Source: Toxorhynchites rutilus septentrionalis
Taxonomy: Eukaryota > Arthropoda > Insecta > Diptera > Culicidae
Direction: 5' to 3'
DNA length: 64,000 bases
Assembly: GCF_029784135.1 (NCBI RefSeq)
Contig: NC_073744.1
Coordinates: 17,207,441 to 17,271,440 of the forward strand
The notes beneath the pieces are model-generated. The model worked only from the letters and a program-made list of their open reading frames with translations, searched no databases and had not been told where the DNA came from. Each line of letters begins with the position of its first letter. The first letter of the stretch is position 1. The position numbers and the translations under genes are program-made. Positions 31,697 through 43,836 of this stretch are shown in pieces.

Positions 31697-32735
31697 AAGG
31701 GGTTGTATCTAGAACGATGTCCTAGATACCGCATATTTTCAACGTAGAATAACGCAATTATATTATGCAATCCACTTGTTATCACTTCGAATAATATTTT
31801 AGAATGCATCGAAATTTTTGTAATAGATTGTGTTCTTCGTTACAAATAAATTTGATGAATGTCTTTTTATGTTCGATATGATGCCTAGGACTACCAAAAT
31901 ATTTTAACGGAAGAATTGTCAAACGATCATTGTATTTCACATTTCCCTCTGAAACTATTGCACATTTCATGTTTACGTATTTCTCGAACCGCGAAAGTTT
32001 ATTCACCTCTAGTATCTGAAATGACGATTTTCAGTTCTCTTCTCAGTTTGAAAGCACGTTTTAGGGAAACATATTCCGGTCTGCATAACGACAAGCGAGT
32101 ACAAAAGAACTCAACAACAAAAAATTGCAAAGCGGATTCCCCCAGGCACATTGATATTGAAGACCGTGTTAGGGAAACACAGCTCGATGGGAACAAAAAT
32201 AACCCCGACTTGCATGTGTATTTGCAGAGCGGATTTCCGCAAGTACATCGATTTTGAAGTCTGTGTTGGGGAAACCGTAAATCGGCCCAATCAAAACTTG
32301 GCAGCTAGGACGTTTAAATAACGCTTGATATTTTACAGTTATTCAATTGTTCATCTCATGAAAAATAAAATTTGATTAATTGTGATAGACGCGTAGAAAT
32401 ATTTCCTATCAATTGATGCAAACATCTTTCCGATCTACTAAGAAATGTTGGAGTTATAAGCATTCGAAATACGGGTAGGGTTAGCACACAAATCGGCAAA
32501 ACAAATGTATGGGAAAAAAGGAAGTTTTTATGAATTTTAACCGTTTAGAGATTAGCGAATTGTAATGTACAGCATATCAAACAAATCTTAGAGAATTTCC
32601 GATTTGATTGGTATGCATATCATGAGAATTCGTTCACAGTGAAAATAGTTATTAACGTTAACTTTATTTCATAAAAACGTGACCTGTTTTCTGATTTGGC
32701 AACCTTCCTGAAAGACGTAGTTCTACGTCAAAAAA
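31697..32735. mobile_element. Foldback-superfamily element (~1.0 kb)
   Basis: The left end is AAGGGGTTGTATCTAG, then a degraded ACGTAGAATAACG block. The right end is GAAAGACGTAGTTCTACGTC. It contains about 1.6 inverted units of the 95-bp repeat (32125-32280). The same element occurs in reverse orientation at 59425-60572, sharing CAGGTCACGTTTTTATGAAA and TTACAAATAAATTTGATGAA text. Confidence 0.7.
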
Positions 32736-33164
32736 CACTCCTAAATTGTCATGTGGTATCATTTAAAATGCGCTCAACACTTTAGTTTCATCAAAAACAG
32801 TTTTTCAAAAACGGGCATTTTTGCGTATTAAATTTCATACGCTGGGCACTAATGGGTTAATCGCCCTGGATTGACTGATAAGTCTTCTGAAATACTTTGT
32901 ATAAAAAGCATCATAATATGAAAAATGATAATGCTGTAGCTAAAAAAAAGATTGTTTTCTCGAACAGAGAAAAACAAATGAAGAAGAAAAATGATTAGTT
33001 AATTGTTGAAATTTATTTTTATTTGGTAATTTCAAGAATTGTACAATTTCTCATAAAGTGTGAACCTTGTTAAAATCTACGTAAAATTATCTATCAGCAT
33101 CACATGGAACGCCTAGCTTTTCTCCGCTTAGTCTTATACGTCTTGCGCCTATAGCCTCTCGTCT

Positions 33165-34178
33165 CTAGATCTTTGGCAAACCAGCGGCAATCGAGCTCTC
33201 GATGCCCAGATGATCCTCTCCGCGAAGAATCTTGAAGTATCCATTATCGCCCCAATCGCTGTTCCATGAGTTGGCGATCCACCAGTATTTGGTATCGTTC
33301 TCCACGCCCCAGCCAATGATGCGGATCGCATGTCCGCCGAGCATTTTCCCAGCCACATGCTGATAGACACCCTCTTTGTAGTGCAACAGATCCTCGTAAA
33401 CCGTGAATGCACCCTCGACCGGTCCGTTAGTCATGATTTCCTTCTGAATCTGCCCTTCGTGACGGGCAATTGAGTACGACGATTTGCCGAACCGCTTGTC
33501 CTTGGCATACGGAACGTTATAGCTGGCCTGACACTTCTTAACACACTTCGGGGTCTTTCCACCCTCACCCTCACAGGAAGGACGGGATCCGTTCACATGG
33601 TGTTCGCACGGAGCGATCGCATATGGCTGACAACCCTGGTCCGATCCGAACGGGCCTCCACTCACCAGACCCTTGCGAACCCAGTAGCTCCAGGCAGCAC
33701 CAGGGAAGCCCCCATTGCAGCCAAATCCGCAGGTGTGACAACACGATACCAAATCCTCGGCGGACACTCGGAAGTGAACCTTCCCCTCGGAATGAATGCA
33801 AATACGATCGGACATGGCCTCAACGGCTCCGAAAGCCCAGCACGAACCGCACGAGCCTTGGTCACGAATTTCCCGAATCGTTGGACAGTTGGGCCACTGC
33901 TCACGGGAGTCAAAGTTCTCTGGCAGATCATCGTCCGCCTCAAGATCGTGAAGATGCACCGGTGGCATGAACTTGTCCGCGTCCTTGTGCACCCCCATCA
34001 GACCCCGGATGTAGGACATCGATGTTTCCGGTGCGAAATTTTGTCCGGCCCTCCATGTGCTTGCTTTGGCGTTAATCTGGGCGATAAACTTCTCCGACAG
34101 CGGATGGATGCGCTGCTTCTGGCCGTTGGCTAAGGCCAACAGTACCGTTACTGCTACTACTAGCAGATACTTTATCAT
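33165..34178 (-). CDS. CtsB: Cathepsin B-like cysteine protease, intact
   Basis: Complete 337-aa cathepsin B zymogen on the minus strand in one coding exon. Signal peptide of about 19 residues ([19 protein letters not shown]), propeptide to about residue 84, mature enzyme from about [11 protein letters not shown]. Catalytic Cys113 (DQGSCGSCW), His in GGHAIRI and Asn in [10 protein letters not shown] are present, as is the cathepsin B occluding loop with paired His (APCEHHVNG), implying dipeptidyl-carboxypeptidase as well as endopeptidase activity in lysosome, yolk granule or gut lumen. The N-glycosylation site in the loop is HVNGS. Mosquito cathepsin Bs include blood-meal-induced and yolk-degrading forms; which one this is cannot be told from sequence alone. 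ATG 34176-34178, stop TAG. A 5'UTR intron is likely (34196-34886). The gene converges on the broken paralogue at 26.1 kb. Confidence 0.95.
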   Translation of the reverse strand: MIKYLLVVAVTVLLALANGQKQRIHPLSEKFIAQINAKASTWRAGQNFAPETSMSYIRGLMGVHKDADKFMPPVHLHDLEADDDLPENFDSREQWPNCPTIREIRDQGSCGSCWAFGAVEAMSDRICIHSEGKVHFRVSAEDLVSCCHTCGFGCNGGFPGAAWSYWVRKGLVSGGPFGSDQGCQPYAIAPCEHHVNGSRPSCEGEGGKTPKCVKKCQASYNVPYAKDKRFGKSSYSIARHEGQIQKEIMTNGPVEGAFTVYEDLLHYKEGVYQHVAGKMLGGHAIRIIGWGVENDTKYWWIANSWNSDWGDNGYFKILRGEDHLGIESSIAAGLPKI

Positions 34179-34195
34179 CTTGTTGTTTGGGTTTC

Positions 34196-34886
34196 CTGGA
34201 AGAGGTAAACATGTTTATGGTTTGGGAGATAGAAGAGGAAAAAACCAACTCTGGGCAGTGGAAATCGGTTGCTGTTTTTAATGATGGGATAATCCGTCTC
34301 TTATTGGAATTATAATTTGATGACGTTAGCAAAAAAAAATAAGTGGGACATGCTCGTAGTGTTTTTTTTAAATCAAGGTCAAATTGACATTTTTGGTTTC
34401 ACAAATTGCATGATACATGGAACTAACTTGAGGCTTCGTACGAGAAAAATGATAGGAGTTTCAATAACAGCATATCGAAAAAGGGCAGCTTATAACGGGA
34501 GATAACGAATGCGCAAAATGCCTGATAAACACACACGAGTAAAACAAAATGCTGAACGGAAAGTCAGCAAGTCTAACTAATAACATAGATTATTCACTTG
34601 AAAATATTTATACATTCTTTGTTTGAATGAAATGTTTTGATTGGAGAAAGTCCATGGAATTTCCCTTCTATGTGGAGGTGCTGTTAAAGGGAAGAATGAA
34701 TCATTCTACGCAGCAGTTTTGTGACCTACTTTCCGCAACATAAATTAGAAAGTAAAAATAAATATTCCCCGTAAACTAATAGCAATTGATCAAAAATACC
34801 TAGCAGAAACAAAATCACAAAGCGATCGATTCTCAATGCCACAGAAACACACTGATTTGAAGCGAAACTACCAAAACGAGACTTAC
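34196..34886 (-). other. Predicted 5'UTR intron of cathepsin B
   Basis: On the minus strand a good donor (CGAG|GTAAGT, exon end 34887) pairs with a polypyrimidine acceptor (CCTCTTCCAG|GAAACC, exon start 34195) 17 nt before the ATG. The 5' non-coding exon would begin somewhere between 34888 and about 35060. This is a splice-site reading only, without transcript support. Confidence 0.55.
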
Positions 34887-35474
34887 CTCGACTGCTACAA
34901 CGGGAATAATGACCGCAGGATTATTGATTCATTGAGCGTACGCTCTTTTGTGCGGTTGCGAATGGAAGAGCCGCGGCTTCTAGCAGCAGCAGTCAGGTGC
35001 CTTCACCAACACACGAGCAGCGTATTCTTTGTTTGATAACATTCGACCGAAGCGTTCTTTCCGTCGAAAATGTTCGTGAGACGCGAGTATAAATTGTATA
35101 GGGTGACCAATAATTTCAGAGCTGCGACGAAAAGATATTCAACTTTCATATCCACCAGCTTATGAATTCTCTTGGTTTGTTCGATTCGCGATATGAGCGA
35201 TGGAATTTCATGAAGCAGTTATCCCGAAGACGAAAACGGAGGAATCATTGCAACAGAAAAGTTCAGAAATGGAGTCCATATATGATCCGAGAGTCAAGAT
35301 TTACAACGGGTAAGCGTTCAGGAGTCGAAATTTACAACGAACGTACAATTCTCCGCAGTGGAGAGTCGAAAATTAAAGGCCCCATAACCAAGTCGAAGTC
35401 TGGAAATCGATGAGGGAGCAGCGAATCCTGTCCAAACTAAAAGCTGGCCACGTCAAAATATCACATAAGGGGCT

Positions 35475-35580
35475 GTCCACATACCACGTGGACAGAAAAG
35501 CACGATTTTAGACTCCCCCCTCCCCCTCCGTGGACAAGCGTGGACATTGACTATACCCCTCCCCAATTGTCCACGTGGAC
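35475..35580. repeat. ~106-bp GTCCAC/GTGGAC element, copy 1
   Basis: Bounded on the left by GTCCACATACCACGTGGAC and on the right by the palindrome GTCCACGTGGAC, with a pyrimidine-rich centre (CTCCCCCCTCCCCCTCC). The same unit is inverted at 43273-43375 and, truncated, at 45957-46029. Confidence 0.75.
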
Positions 35581-35694
35581 ATTCTTCCATATATTTTAAT
35601 TGAAAAAATGGAAATAATTGCATTGTGCCTATATTCCATTTTAAATTAGTCTTATTTTATATTTGGTGTTATTTGATGATAGAAAAAAAAAAAC

Positions 35695-36368
35695 AATTCT
35701 CGCGTAACTTTTGAAAAGGTCCTATGTAACAAATGTAAACAAATCGAGTTAATAGATGCACGCTATTAGTCTTCAATCATTGAATGCATTACAAAAACAA
35801 TCGTTCACGTATCTATTTTCTTCATCTTTTTATCGCCGATACAAAAAATATCCAATGTACAGATTCGGATTTTAAGCACCCGACTGTTACTTCGGACGCC
35901 ACTTTCCTCCGACGTCCGAAGTAACAAAGCAGTCAAAACAACACGAAGTCGTACTTCGGTCGTTTTGAGTTTTTGTTTCTTACAGTAGTTATCTATTTCA
36001 GTTCAATTCAACGGGTGATAACAATAATAATCTGTCTTTAGAACGAAATGCTGATTTTTGGATTGTTGTTTAGTAGTTAGTTTCGAATTCTTATCGTGCA
36101 ACGTAATATGTCCAATGTGCAAACGCGGGCAGTCAAAACGTCCAATGTAACATTTTTCGCTCCTTGGCTTCAACTTTAAACTCAAATCACGGAACAACAG
36201 CTACGATTGGTATTGGAGAGCTATTCTTGATCGCTAGTGGTGAGAGGAGCGACAAAGATCGATAACTTTTAAGACAATTCGCGGAATAATGTTCGGGTCT
36301 TCAACTTCGTTTTTGCTCGAGTTGACGAAAATGTTGCATTGGACCTTTTCAAAAGTTACGCGAGAATT
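35695..36368. mobile_element. 674-bp MITE with perfect 28-bp TIRs
   Basis: The left terminus AATTCTCGCGTAACTTTTGA... (35695-35722) and the right terminus (36341-36368) are exact complements over 28 bp. Inside, CTTCGGACGCC and GACGTCCGAAG form a further hairpin near 35890-35925. No coding capacity; the target duplication is not clear in the A-rich flank. Confidence 0.8.
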
Positions 36369-36835
36369 CAAGAAAAAACACATTTTCTTTTTTTGTTAAT
36401 TTTGATTAGAAATCTTCCGATTCATTCGTCGCTACAAATCATACATTCAAAAAATGAAGTAGACAAACGTTCTAAAACTTATCAACTGTACTTTGTCCAG
36501 CTCCAGTATCTCAACTTGACTGTTGTCAGTGCAATACAAAACCTCTTCCGTTGGAGGATTGCAGAGGACGCGTTCCATTCCATATATCGGTTAAGATTAC
36601 ACCAGTGCATTGAAAATATGTTTTATTAACAAATTCCCAGCGGCCAATCTGCATTGAATATCTTGATGACTTCCAGAGTGCTCGTGAGGCAAAATTATGC
36701 TAGACAATTCTCGACTCAAGTTGCACACCCGTCTTTCGATGCAATGCAAACTATTTTTCTTTCGTGGCCTGCAACATTGAAATCGTTTTATTCTGATTAT
36801 AATCTTAAATTAAATAACCTTTTTTGAAAAAAATT

Positions 36836-37935
36836 AAAGGAGGTTGTGTCCAACATACGACCGCAATGTTGACGTAGAACTACGCTGTTATTTTATATAG
36901 GTCGCTTGACTATACCTTCGGATATTATTCTATAATGCTGTGAAATTTTAGAACCAACTGCTTATTAGAATAATATCTGAAATGGTTTTTCCATTGTAGA
37001 ATCAGTTGACGATAATTAATTGATGATTCATTCTCGCCCTCGCAAAACAATACACTAGCTGATCGTATGTCGCAATTTATTTCATGTCAAAGCATTTAAA
37101 ATTTACCTCGAACGCTATTCCGGTGGCCTTTTTCGCAATTGACATAGACTCGGCTACAGTCAATTATATACATGTTGCACCAGCACCATTATTCCACATC
37201 TTATAACTGCATCAATATATCTTTGGCACCGCCTAGAAACAACAACAATGACAACACTTGAAGGTATCAAATATCATGCTACATGTTACATAGTATTGCC
37301 TCAAATGAATCGCACCTCTAGGCATCGTTCGTACAACGTAAACCAAGCTCCAAACAAGCGTTCGCCATAGCATGCATACAGAGCCATACATTGTTGGCTT
37401 GAAACTACTAGGAATATAAACAAAAGTTGTATTACTTTCTCATGCTCGAGAGAAGCGCAGCTGTCACCCTTAGTGGAGGAAGTTTTGCTACTGGCAAGCG
37501 AAACCTAATCACATACAAAATTCCAGAACGACATTTACTTTCTTGGTGACTAAACAAGCGAAATAAACTCTTTTTGTTAAAATCAACAACTTCGAAACAG
37601 TAGCATTGCTTCATTATGATCAAGATTAGCGCAAATGCAATCCTAGTTGAAGGCAGTTTTGCGACTGGCACGCGAACCCAATAACTTATAAAATTCCAGT
37701 AAGACATTCAAGATGCTTGGTATTCTCCAAATAATTTTTTGGCGCACAACCTTAACGTCTGCTTCGCCATAACGTCAGTTTAATGCGTTGATGCATTCTC
37801 AAAGGCACCAACGAAGCTCTTAAAATGACGGAAAACAAACAATGTTAACTGCTTGGAAAATGATTGAATTATGCCACACAGCTTGTACTCTGCTGTAACA
37901 CCCATCGATGAAAGACGTAGTTCTACGTCAAAAAA
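36836..37935. mobile_element. Foldback-superfamily element, left unit
   Basis: The left end is AAAGGAGGTTGTGTCC with GTTGACGTAGAACTACG. The right end is GAAAGACGTAGTTCTACGTC at about 37909-37930. The inner part (from 37064) is one arm of the large inverted repeat described next. Confidence 0.6.
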
Positions 37936-39492
37936 ACAATGCAAATAGGCTTTATTAGTAGTAGCAATTGTTTTCTATTTTTTGACGTAGAACTACGTCT
38001 TTCATTAAGGGTGCCAAATTAGAAAACAGGTCACGTTTTTATGAAATAAAGTTAACGTTAATAACTATTTTTGCCGCGAACGGATTTTAGCGATTTACAT
38101 ACTAAACGAATCGGAAATTCCCTAAGATTTGTTTAATATGCTATACATTAGAATTCCCTGGTGTGTAAATGGTTAAAATTCATGAAAACTTTAGGCGTTT
38201 CCATTTTTCCATACATTTGTTCTGTCCATTTGTGTGCTTTTCCGAACAGAGCTGTCAATAACGAGCAACTCATCGACGACCAACGAAGGGGAAATCGTAG
38301 GATTTGAAGTCGCCGTGAGCAAATGAAAAGTAAAAGGGGAATATTTGCCTTGAGTATAAACAGTGGATCTCGCTGAGGCAAACTTTCATTCGGCATCGGA
38401 CTGTTGAGCAATCAGGTTCACTTGGGTTCGCTGCGCTTCGATCTAAGATTGGACCCCACCAGTGGTAATCCAACTTGGACATCGTCGTTTGCTTTTTCTG
38501 TTCGTTATTCGTTATTCGTTTCGTGTGTTTTTCTTCACGCGTCATAAATTGGACGTTTCGCGTAGTATGTGATGAGCAAGAAGAAGAGGGAGGCAGGCTC
38601 TAGCCCTGCAAAAAACGAACGCATTGCCAGGGGCAATAAAATTTCGAAGCAAGTGTCATCTAATAATGCACGCGATGTGGGTGCAGAGAAAAGCGCTCGC
38701 ACTGAGCTGAGCCTTCGCGAGTGTGACACCGCATCGAACAGCAGCGAAATAAGCGATTTCGGCGCGTTGGTCGAAAATTTAAACGGCTTCTATGGTGCCT
38801 TTGAGAATGCATCAATGCATTAAACTGACGTTATGGCGAAGCAAGCCTTAAGGTTATGCTCCAAAAAAATATTTGGGGAATACCAAGCATCTTGAATGTC
38901 TTACTGGAATGTTAAAAGTTATTTGGGTTCGCGTGTCAGTCGCAAAACTGCCTTCAACTAGGATTGCATTTGCGCTAATATTGATCATGTAGAAGCATTG
39001 TTTAGTCACCAAGAAAGTAAATGTTTTTCTGGAGTTTTGTATGTGATAAGGTTTCGCTTACCAGTAGCAAAAATTCCTCCACTAAGGATGACAGCTGCGC
39101 TTCCCTTTTGAGAATAGCGCAAAATGATGAGAAATATTTGTATTCCTAGTAGCTTCAAGCCACGAATGTATGGTTCTGTATGCATGCTATGGCGAACGCT
39201 TGTTTGGCGCTTGGTTTACGTTGTACGAACGATGCCTAGAGATGCTATTGCTTTGAGGCAATACTAAATAACATGTAGCATGATATTTGATACTTGCAAG
39301 TGTTGTCATTGTTGTTGTTTCCATGCGGTGCCAAAGATATATTGGTGTAGTAATGAGATGTGGAATAATGGTGCTGGTGCAACATGTATATAATCGACTG
39401 TAGCCCAGTCTATGTCAATTGCGAAAAAGGCCACCGGAATAGCGTTCGAGGTAAATTTTCAATGCATTGACATGAAATAAATTGCGACATAT
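37064..39492. repeat. Large inverted repeat (arms ~0.7-0.8 kb)
   Basis: Sequence 37064-37835 recurs inverted at about 38775-39492. Matching pairs include GTCAATTGCGAAAAAGGCCA, GGCATCGTTCGTACAACGTA, CAAGCGTTCGCCATAGCATG and TTTGAGAATGCATCAA. Small indels separate the arms. The roughly 0.94-kb spacer contains two facing copies of the GACGTAGAACTACGTC palindrome (37909-37930 and 37980-38005) and a segment with an 83-codon frame. Confidence 0.8.
38572..38823 (+). CDS. Unrecognised 83-aa ORF in the inverted-repeat spacer
   Basis: I do not recognise this protein. The ATG frame is lysine- and serine-rich at the N-terminus (SKKKREAGSSPAKNERIARG), acidic later, and lacks membrane segments or cysteines. 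It runs from the GC-richer spacer into the right arm of the inverted repeat, and its stop lies in the arm. Codon usage and composition are more gene-like than the flanks. It could be the first exon or N-terminal remnant of a transposon gene (Gag-like or transposase tail), captured by the foldback element. Confidence 0.3.
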   Translation: MSKKKREAGSSPAKNERIARGNKISKQVSSNNARDVGAEKSARTELSLRECDTASNSSEISDFGALVENLNGFYGAFENASMH

Positions 39493-39886
39493 GTGTCGTG
39501 ACCAGGTTCGCAATACTTAGAGGCCATCTTGGTGTATTTTTCTTTTAGCTCGGGAGACACCTCTCGCTCCAGAAATCGTACACAGAATCAACTCGATACA
39601 ATGCATTATCCAACATCTTAATTGGAGAATCCCAATATCTACCTTTCAATTCTCTCTCTGGCCTCTCATTCTCTTGAAGTGATGCCATATTCATTTGCGT
39701 TTTCCGACACTGTTATGTAAAGTGCACCAGAACTGGGTTGATTTTAGTGCAAATTAAATGAATCGATAATTAAAACATAGCATATAGATGTATATTTTCT
39801 CATGCCTGCTTTATATCCCACAATACTTCCCTTCTCTACTCTCCCCATCAACGTTCAACAAGTTATCATTGAACACTAAAAAAACA

Positions 39887-40955
39887 GGAAGTAGGTTATA
39901 TCTGTGGTATAACCGCAAGGGTGACGTAGGACTATCGTTGATTCAGTGATCATTTGTTTTTAGTTGTATCTGAATCAATTCTGAATGAATGAATAAATGA
40001 ATATTTGGGGGACTTCGAAAACGAGAGCGTTACGTTGAAGGCACAATATTTAACAAAAAAAGCAATCACACGAAAGTTGTATAATGCATAATATATTGCT
40101 TGTATTGTGATATGATTTGTATTACATTTCCAATAGACAAAATATCTGTTGCATCAAATTAGTCTACATTATTTTTGCGTTCGCTCATCCTTTCTCAGAA
40201 CACTCATTTCTCTTTTGAGAAATTGTTGGGTAAACATCCCGAAAGACGTGGTCTTACGTTGATCGCACTTGATTGAAAAATCACAAAACCAAATGTATTT
40301 GGTCGCAGTGTTATATGGATAGAAAACATCAAAATAAACTCTTTCGCTTGAATGTTTTTTTTCAATTCCCAGGGGAACTGGCAGATTATTTTTCAACAAC
40401 GATAACGTCCTTCCAGATTCTACTCGAAGCCCACCAGTGGTTAATGCTAACTCGATAACCACCAGTTCATTGCACTTGATTTAAAAATCACAAAAGCAAA
40501 TGTATTTGGTCGCAGTGTTATATGGATAGAAAACATAAGGTCAGGTCAGGTCAGGTCAGGTCAGGTCAGGTCAGGTAATAAGCGCACCAGCGCTTTCATG
40601 ATGAACGAAGTCAGCTTCACCAGAACAGCGACAACATGCTCCAATCGCTGTTCAATTATAACTGAGTGGATTTCCGAGCGGCGCTCGCTTATATACCGAT
40701 TGGTGATTTCAATAGCCTGTTTTGAAAGCAATTTTAAGGCAATTGAAACAAGTTTTTGGATGAAAAAGTAACAAGTATATAACGCGTAGACATTTTATCT
40801 TTCGAATGAAGTGTTTATCATACCATTTCGGTCAGTTGTTTAAGAGCTATTGACGCTCAAAATCTCGGTCTCCGGCGTAACGCTTTCGTTTTCGAAACTT
40901 TGATTTTACACCCCGATATAGAAATGAAAGACGTAGTCCTACGTCAAAATCAATC
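39887..40955. mobile_element. Foldback-superfamily element (~1.07 kb)
   Basis: The left end is GGAAGTAGGTTATATC with GTGACGTAGGACTATCG. The right end is GAAAGACGTAGTCCTACGTC. Inside, a segment of about 70 bp (ATGTATTTGGTCGCAGTGTT...) is directly duplicated at 40262-40333 and 40470-40536, and a pentamer microsatellite follows the second copy. Confidence 0.6.
40538..40575. repeat. (AGGTC)n microsatellite
   Basis: About 7.6 perfect AGGTC units directly follow the second copy of the internal duplication. Confidence 0.95.
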
Positions 40956-41329
40956 ATTGATGATTACTTCAACAAGTAAATGAGGACTTTTTCGCACATC
41001 AAACATCTTACAGATTTTCCTTTTGATTAATTTTTTTATTCTAGGATCAAGCGATTTATTGCTCCTCGCTACATCAACGCTCATCAGAAACTCCGCATCT
41101 CAAGTACATTTTATTAGCTCCCTTTTCCATAATTGCACTGAACGAGAAATGTGTAACCACTGAATTGTATTCGCTAAGTGCGCTTCTTTTGTCGCACTAA
41201 AAACATGTTTCCATTCGGTACAAATCACAAATCATACAAATCATCGCATTGGTGACCTTCAACTGAAAATTTGTGTGACCTAGCGGACTTCCAGCTAAAG
41301 CATTTGTGGTAAGCATCTCCCAATAAGCG

Positions 41330-41740
41330 AATATCTATATATATAAAAATGGAGTGATGTCTGTCTGTCTGTCTTATTTTTATAGACTCGGAAACTACTG
41401 AACCGATCGACATGAAAATTGGTATGTAGGGGTTTTTGGGGCCGGGGAAGGTTTTAGTGATATTTTGAGACCCCTCCCCCCTCTCTAAGGGGGGGCTGCC
41501 ATACAAATGAAACACAAATTTCTGCATGACTCGAAAATTAACCAAGCAAACGAAACCAAAGTTGGCATGTGAAAGTTTTAGGGTGCAATAAATGTTTCTA
41601 TGATGGTTAGACAGTCCTTCCCCAACTCAAAGGGGGGGCTGCCATACAAATGAAACACAAATTTCTGCATTACTCGAGAATTAATCAAGCAAATGAAACC
41701 AAATTTGGCATGTGGAGGTAATTCTTTTTCGTCGCATTTG
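41330..41740. repeat. Repeat with TCTATATATATAAAAATG start; possible Helitron-type 5' end
   Basis: Starts TCTATATATATAAAAATGGA... and GTCTGTCTGTCTG, followed by two direct units about 148 bp apart, each containing GGGGGGGCTGCCATACAAAT and AAACACAAATTTCTGCAT. TC at a 5' end before an AT-rich run suits a Helitron, but no CTRR end, hairpin or Rep/helicase was located. Confidence 0.35.
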
Positions 41741-43260
41741 TTCTAATGTGTATAAAAAACCTATTTAATCATTTATGTAATAATCCCACTATAATAACTG
41801 GTGTAAAGCCCAAAATACTACTCCTTCAAAATCGATTTTTGGGAGAATTCGAGAGAACCAATGATACATAATACATATCTGTTTTTCTGAAGGTGTTTCC
41901 AGAGCTAAAACCGAAAACACTATTGATTCCATCCGACATTTGCACCCTAAATAATCCTACTGAAAATAGAAATATTTCTTCGATGACTTCAAAGTACTGT
42001 AAACACTACACAATCAAGAAAAAAAAGAATCACAGCGGAATAAATAATCTATAATCAAACAACACATAAAAAAACATCCGAAGAAATGTAATCCGCCTGC
42101 ATAAAATCTCCGAAAAACGAGTGTTTATGGAAAAGACTTTTTTCTGAAGACTTCTGAAATGATTTAGCACAATTGAAAACTGTTTTAATTGAAGCTAATC
42201 GAGGTACTATTCAAAAAAAAAATGTCGAAAGCATTCGAACAAAAAACAACCAATGGGTTTAGGCATACTTGTTTACTGAACTTTGGCTGCGAGATACTAG
42301 TTGATATATTGAAACGATAATTAAAACAAAGAAAACAATGTTTTGAGTGCCTAAAATGCTCCAATTTGAAGAAAATATTTTCAATGTGACTAATTCCATA
42401 AAACGTAGAATGGTCAAGCTTAATTCCAAATATAGAGCAGGAAGACTTATCGCTTGTGATTTCAACCATGCCATTGATCATATTGATAAGAGTTTCCTCT
42501 TGGTCGTGGTACAGAATATGTAATCCAATTCCAGATTCAAAACCTCCTTGTAAAAAAAAACAAATGTCGTAATAACAAATGCTGATTAACGGCAATCTCA
42601 CTTGTAGCACCCCAATCTTTCTCGGTAGAACAAAGTGATTCTTAACCAATTAAGGACCGCACGTTTTGGGACAAACTTGAACGCTTCATTTGTTCGGATT
42701 CCACGAATGAGATCGTTTCCTTCGATGTGGATGATACGAAGGCGAGCCATCGGTTGGCCTCATTAGATTCTTAGCAAACCAAGGATTTAACCATCAAGTG
42801 TAGAAAACACGGGTTATTTTGTGATCCATCCGTAACAGACGGAACACGAAACACGAGAAATCTCGTGAACGTTCCGCAATGTGTTAAAAAGCTGCTCTCC
42901 GGAGCTGAGCATACCTAACTCAGCTGTATCAAAGATAACGTCGCCAAATGGACGCTGAATTCGGGAAGTATTCGGGAACGATAGTACTGTCCATCAGAAA
43001 AGGTGGCTCAAATATGACGTAGCTTAGAAGTTGAAAACGATGATCCTCCGCTACCAATGGAAGCTTGATCGCTCACCATTTATGTAAGTTTGATTCAGAA
43101 TACATATTTCAGCGAAGAAGTTCGATGATATGGAAAAATATTCGACATGACCATTCTATGGATAAATCAAAATGGGCGGAAAGTGCGGAAACACTCTTGA
43201 AAATGCAGAACAGATTTTATTTATTTTTGAAAACAGATCTGAATGTACTTTTGAAAAATA
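41741..43260. other. Interval with no assignable gene
   Basis: A 154-codon frame on the minus strand (42185-42649) has no domain I recognise and contains a plausible 57-nt intron, which would destroy the frame. The stretch 42650-43070 is GC-richer and may be degenerate coding sequence of an unidentified transposon. Confidence 0.35.
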
Positions 43261-43272
43261 TTTGTTTAACGC

Positions 43273-43375
43273 GTCCACGTGGACAATATCTGTATCCCCA
43301 CCCCCTCACCGTGCACAAGCGTGGACATTTTCGTACCCCCTACCCCCCTTAAAGTTATCCACGTGGTATGTGGAC
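43273..43375. repeat. ~103-bp GTCCAC/GTGGAC element, copy 2 (inverted)
   Basis: Begins with the palindrome GTCCACGTGGAC (43273-43284) and ends in ATCCACGTGGTATGTGGAC (43357-43375), the complement of the 35475 terminus with one mismatch. Confidence 0.7.
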
Positions 43376-43836
43376 GGCCTCTAACTTCAACAGAAGATTT
43401 TCTCGTCCCCTTTGCGATCTGTGCGAGATCCGCAATTCGGTCGAACACATCGTTTGTGTTTGCCTGAAATAAGGGAACCTCCGAAACTTTTACGGGATCA
43501 GCGGGAGCATTTGTAATCATCCTCGAAGATAATCCTTCATAAATTGCTACACTGCTTTGTTTTCTAAAGGATGACAACTTGTGCTGTAAAATTTGAATGA
43601 TAATTGCAAAGATCCTTGTTTCTTCCCCTCCGTGATTCACCGCCATTGGCCTGGGGTCGAATATCTTCGCCAAACGACCGGGGAAAAGGACTCAATGTGT
43701 AAATGTGTTGAAATTCTCTAGATATAAAATTTTTAAATCGTTTACCCATATACAGCCATTCCATGCCAAACCAATATAGTAATTCTCAGATTTCTATGAA
43801 AAGTGGTAGTTTTGTTCTTTATTGCAATATATAAGA

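Noticed and set aside
33571..34133. Plus-strand frames opposite the intact cathepsin B gene
   Set aside because: They are shadows of a well-supported minus-strand gene.
42185..42649. 154-codon minus-strand frame
   Set aside because: No family recognised; contains splice-like GTGAGA ... TTTTTTTTTACAAG signals and strong AT bias. Not called as a gene.
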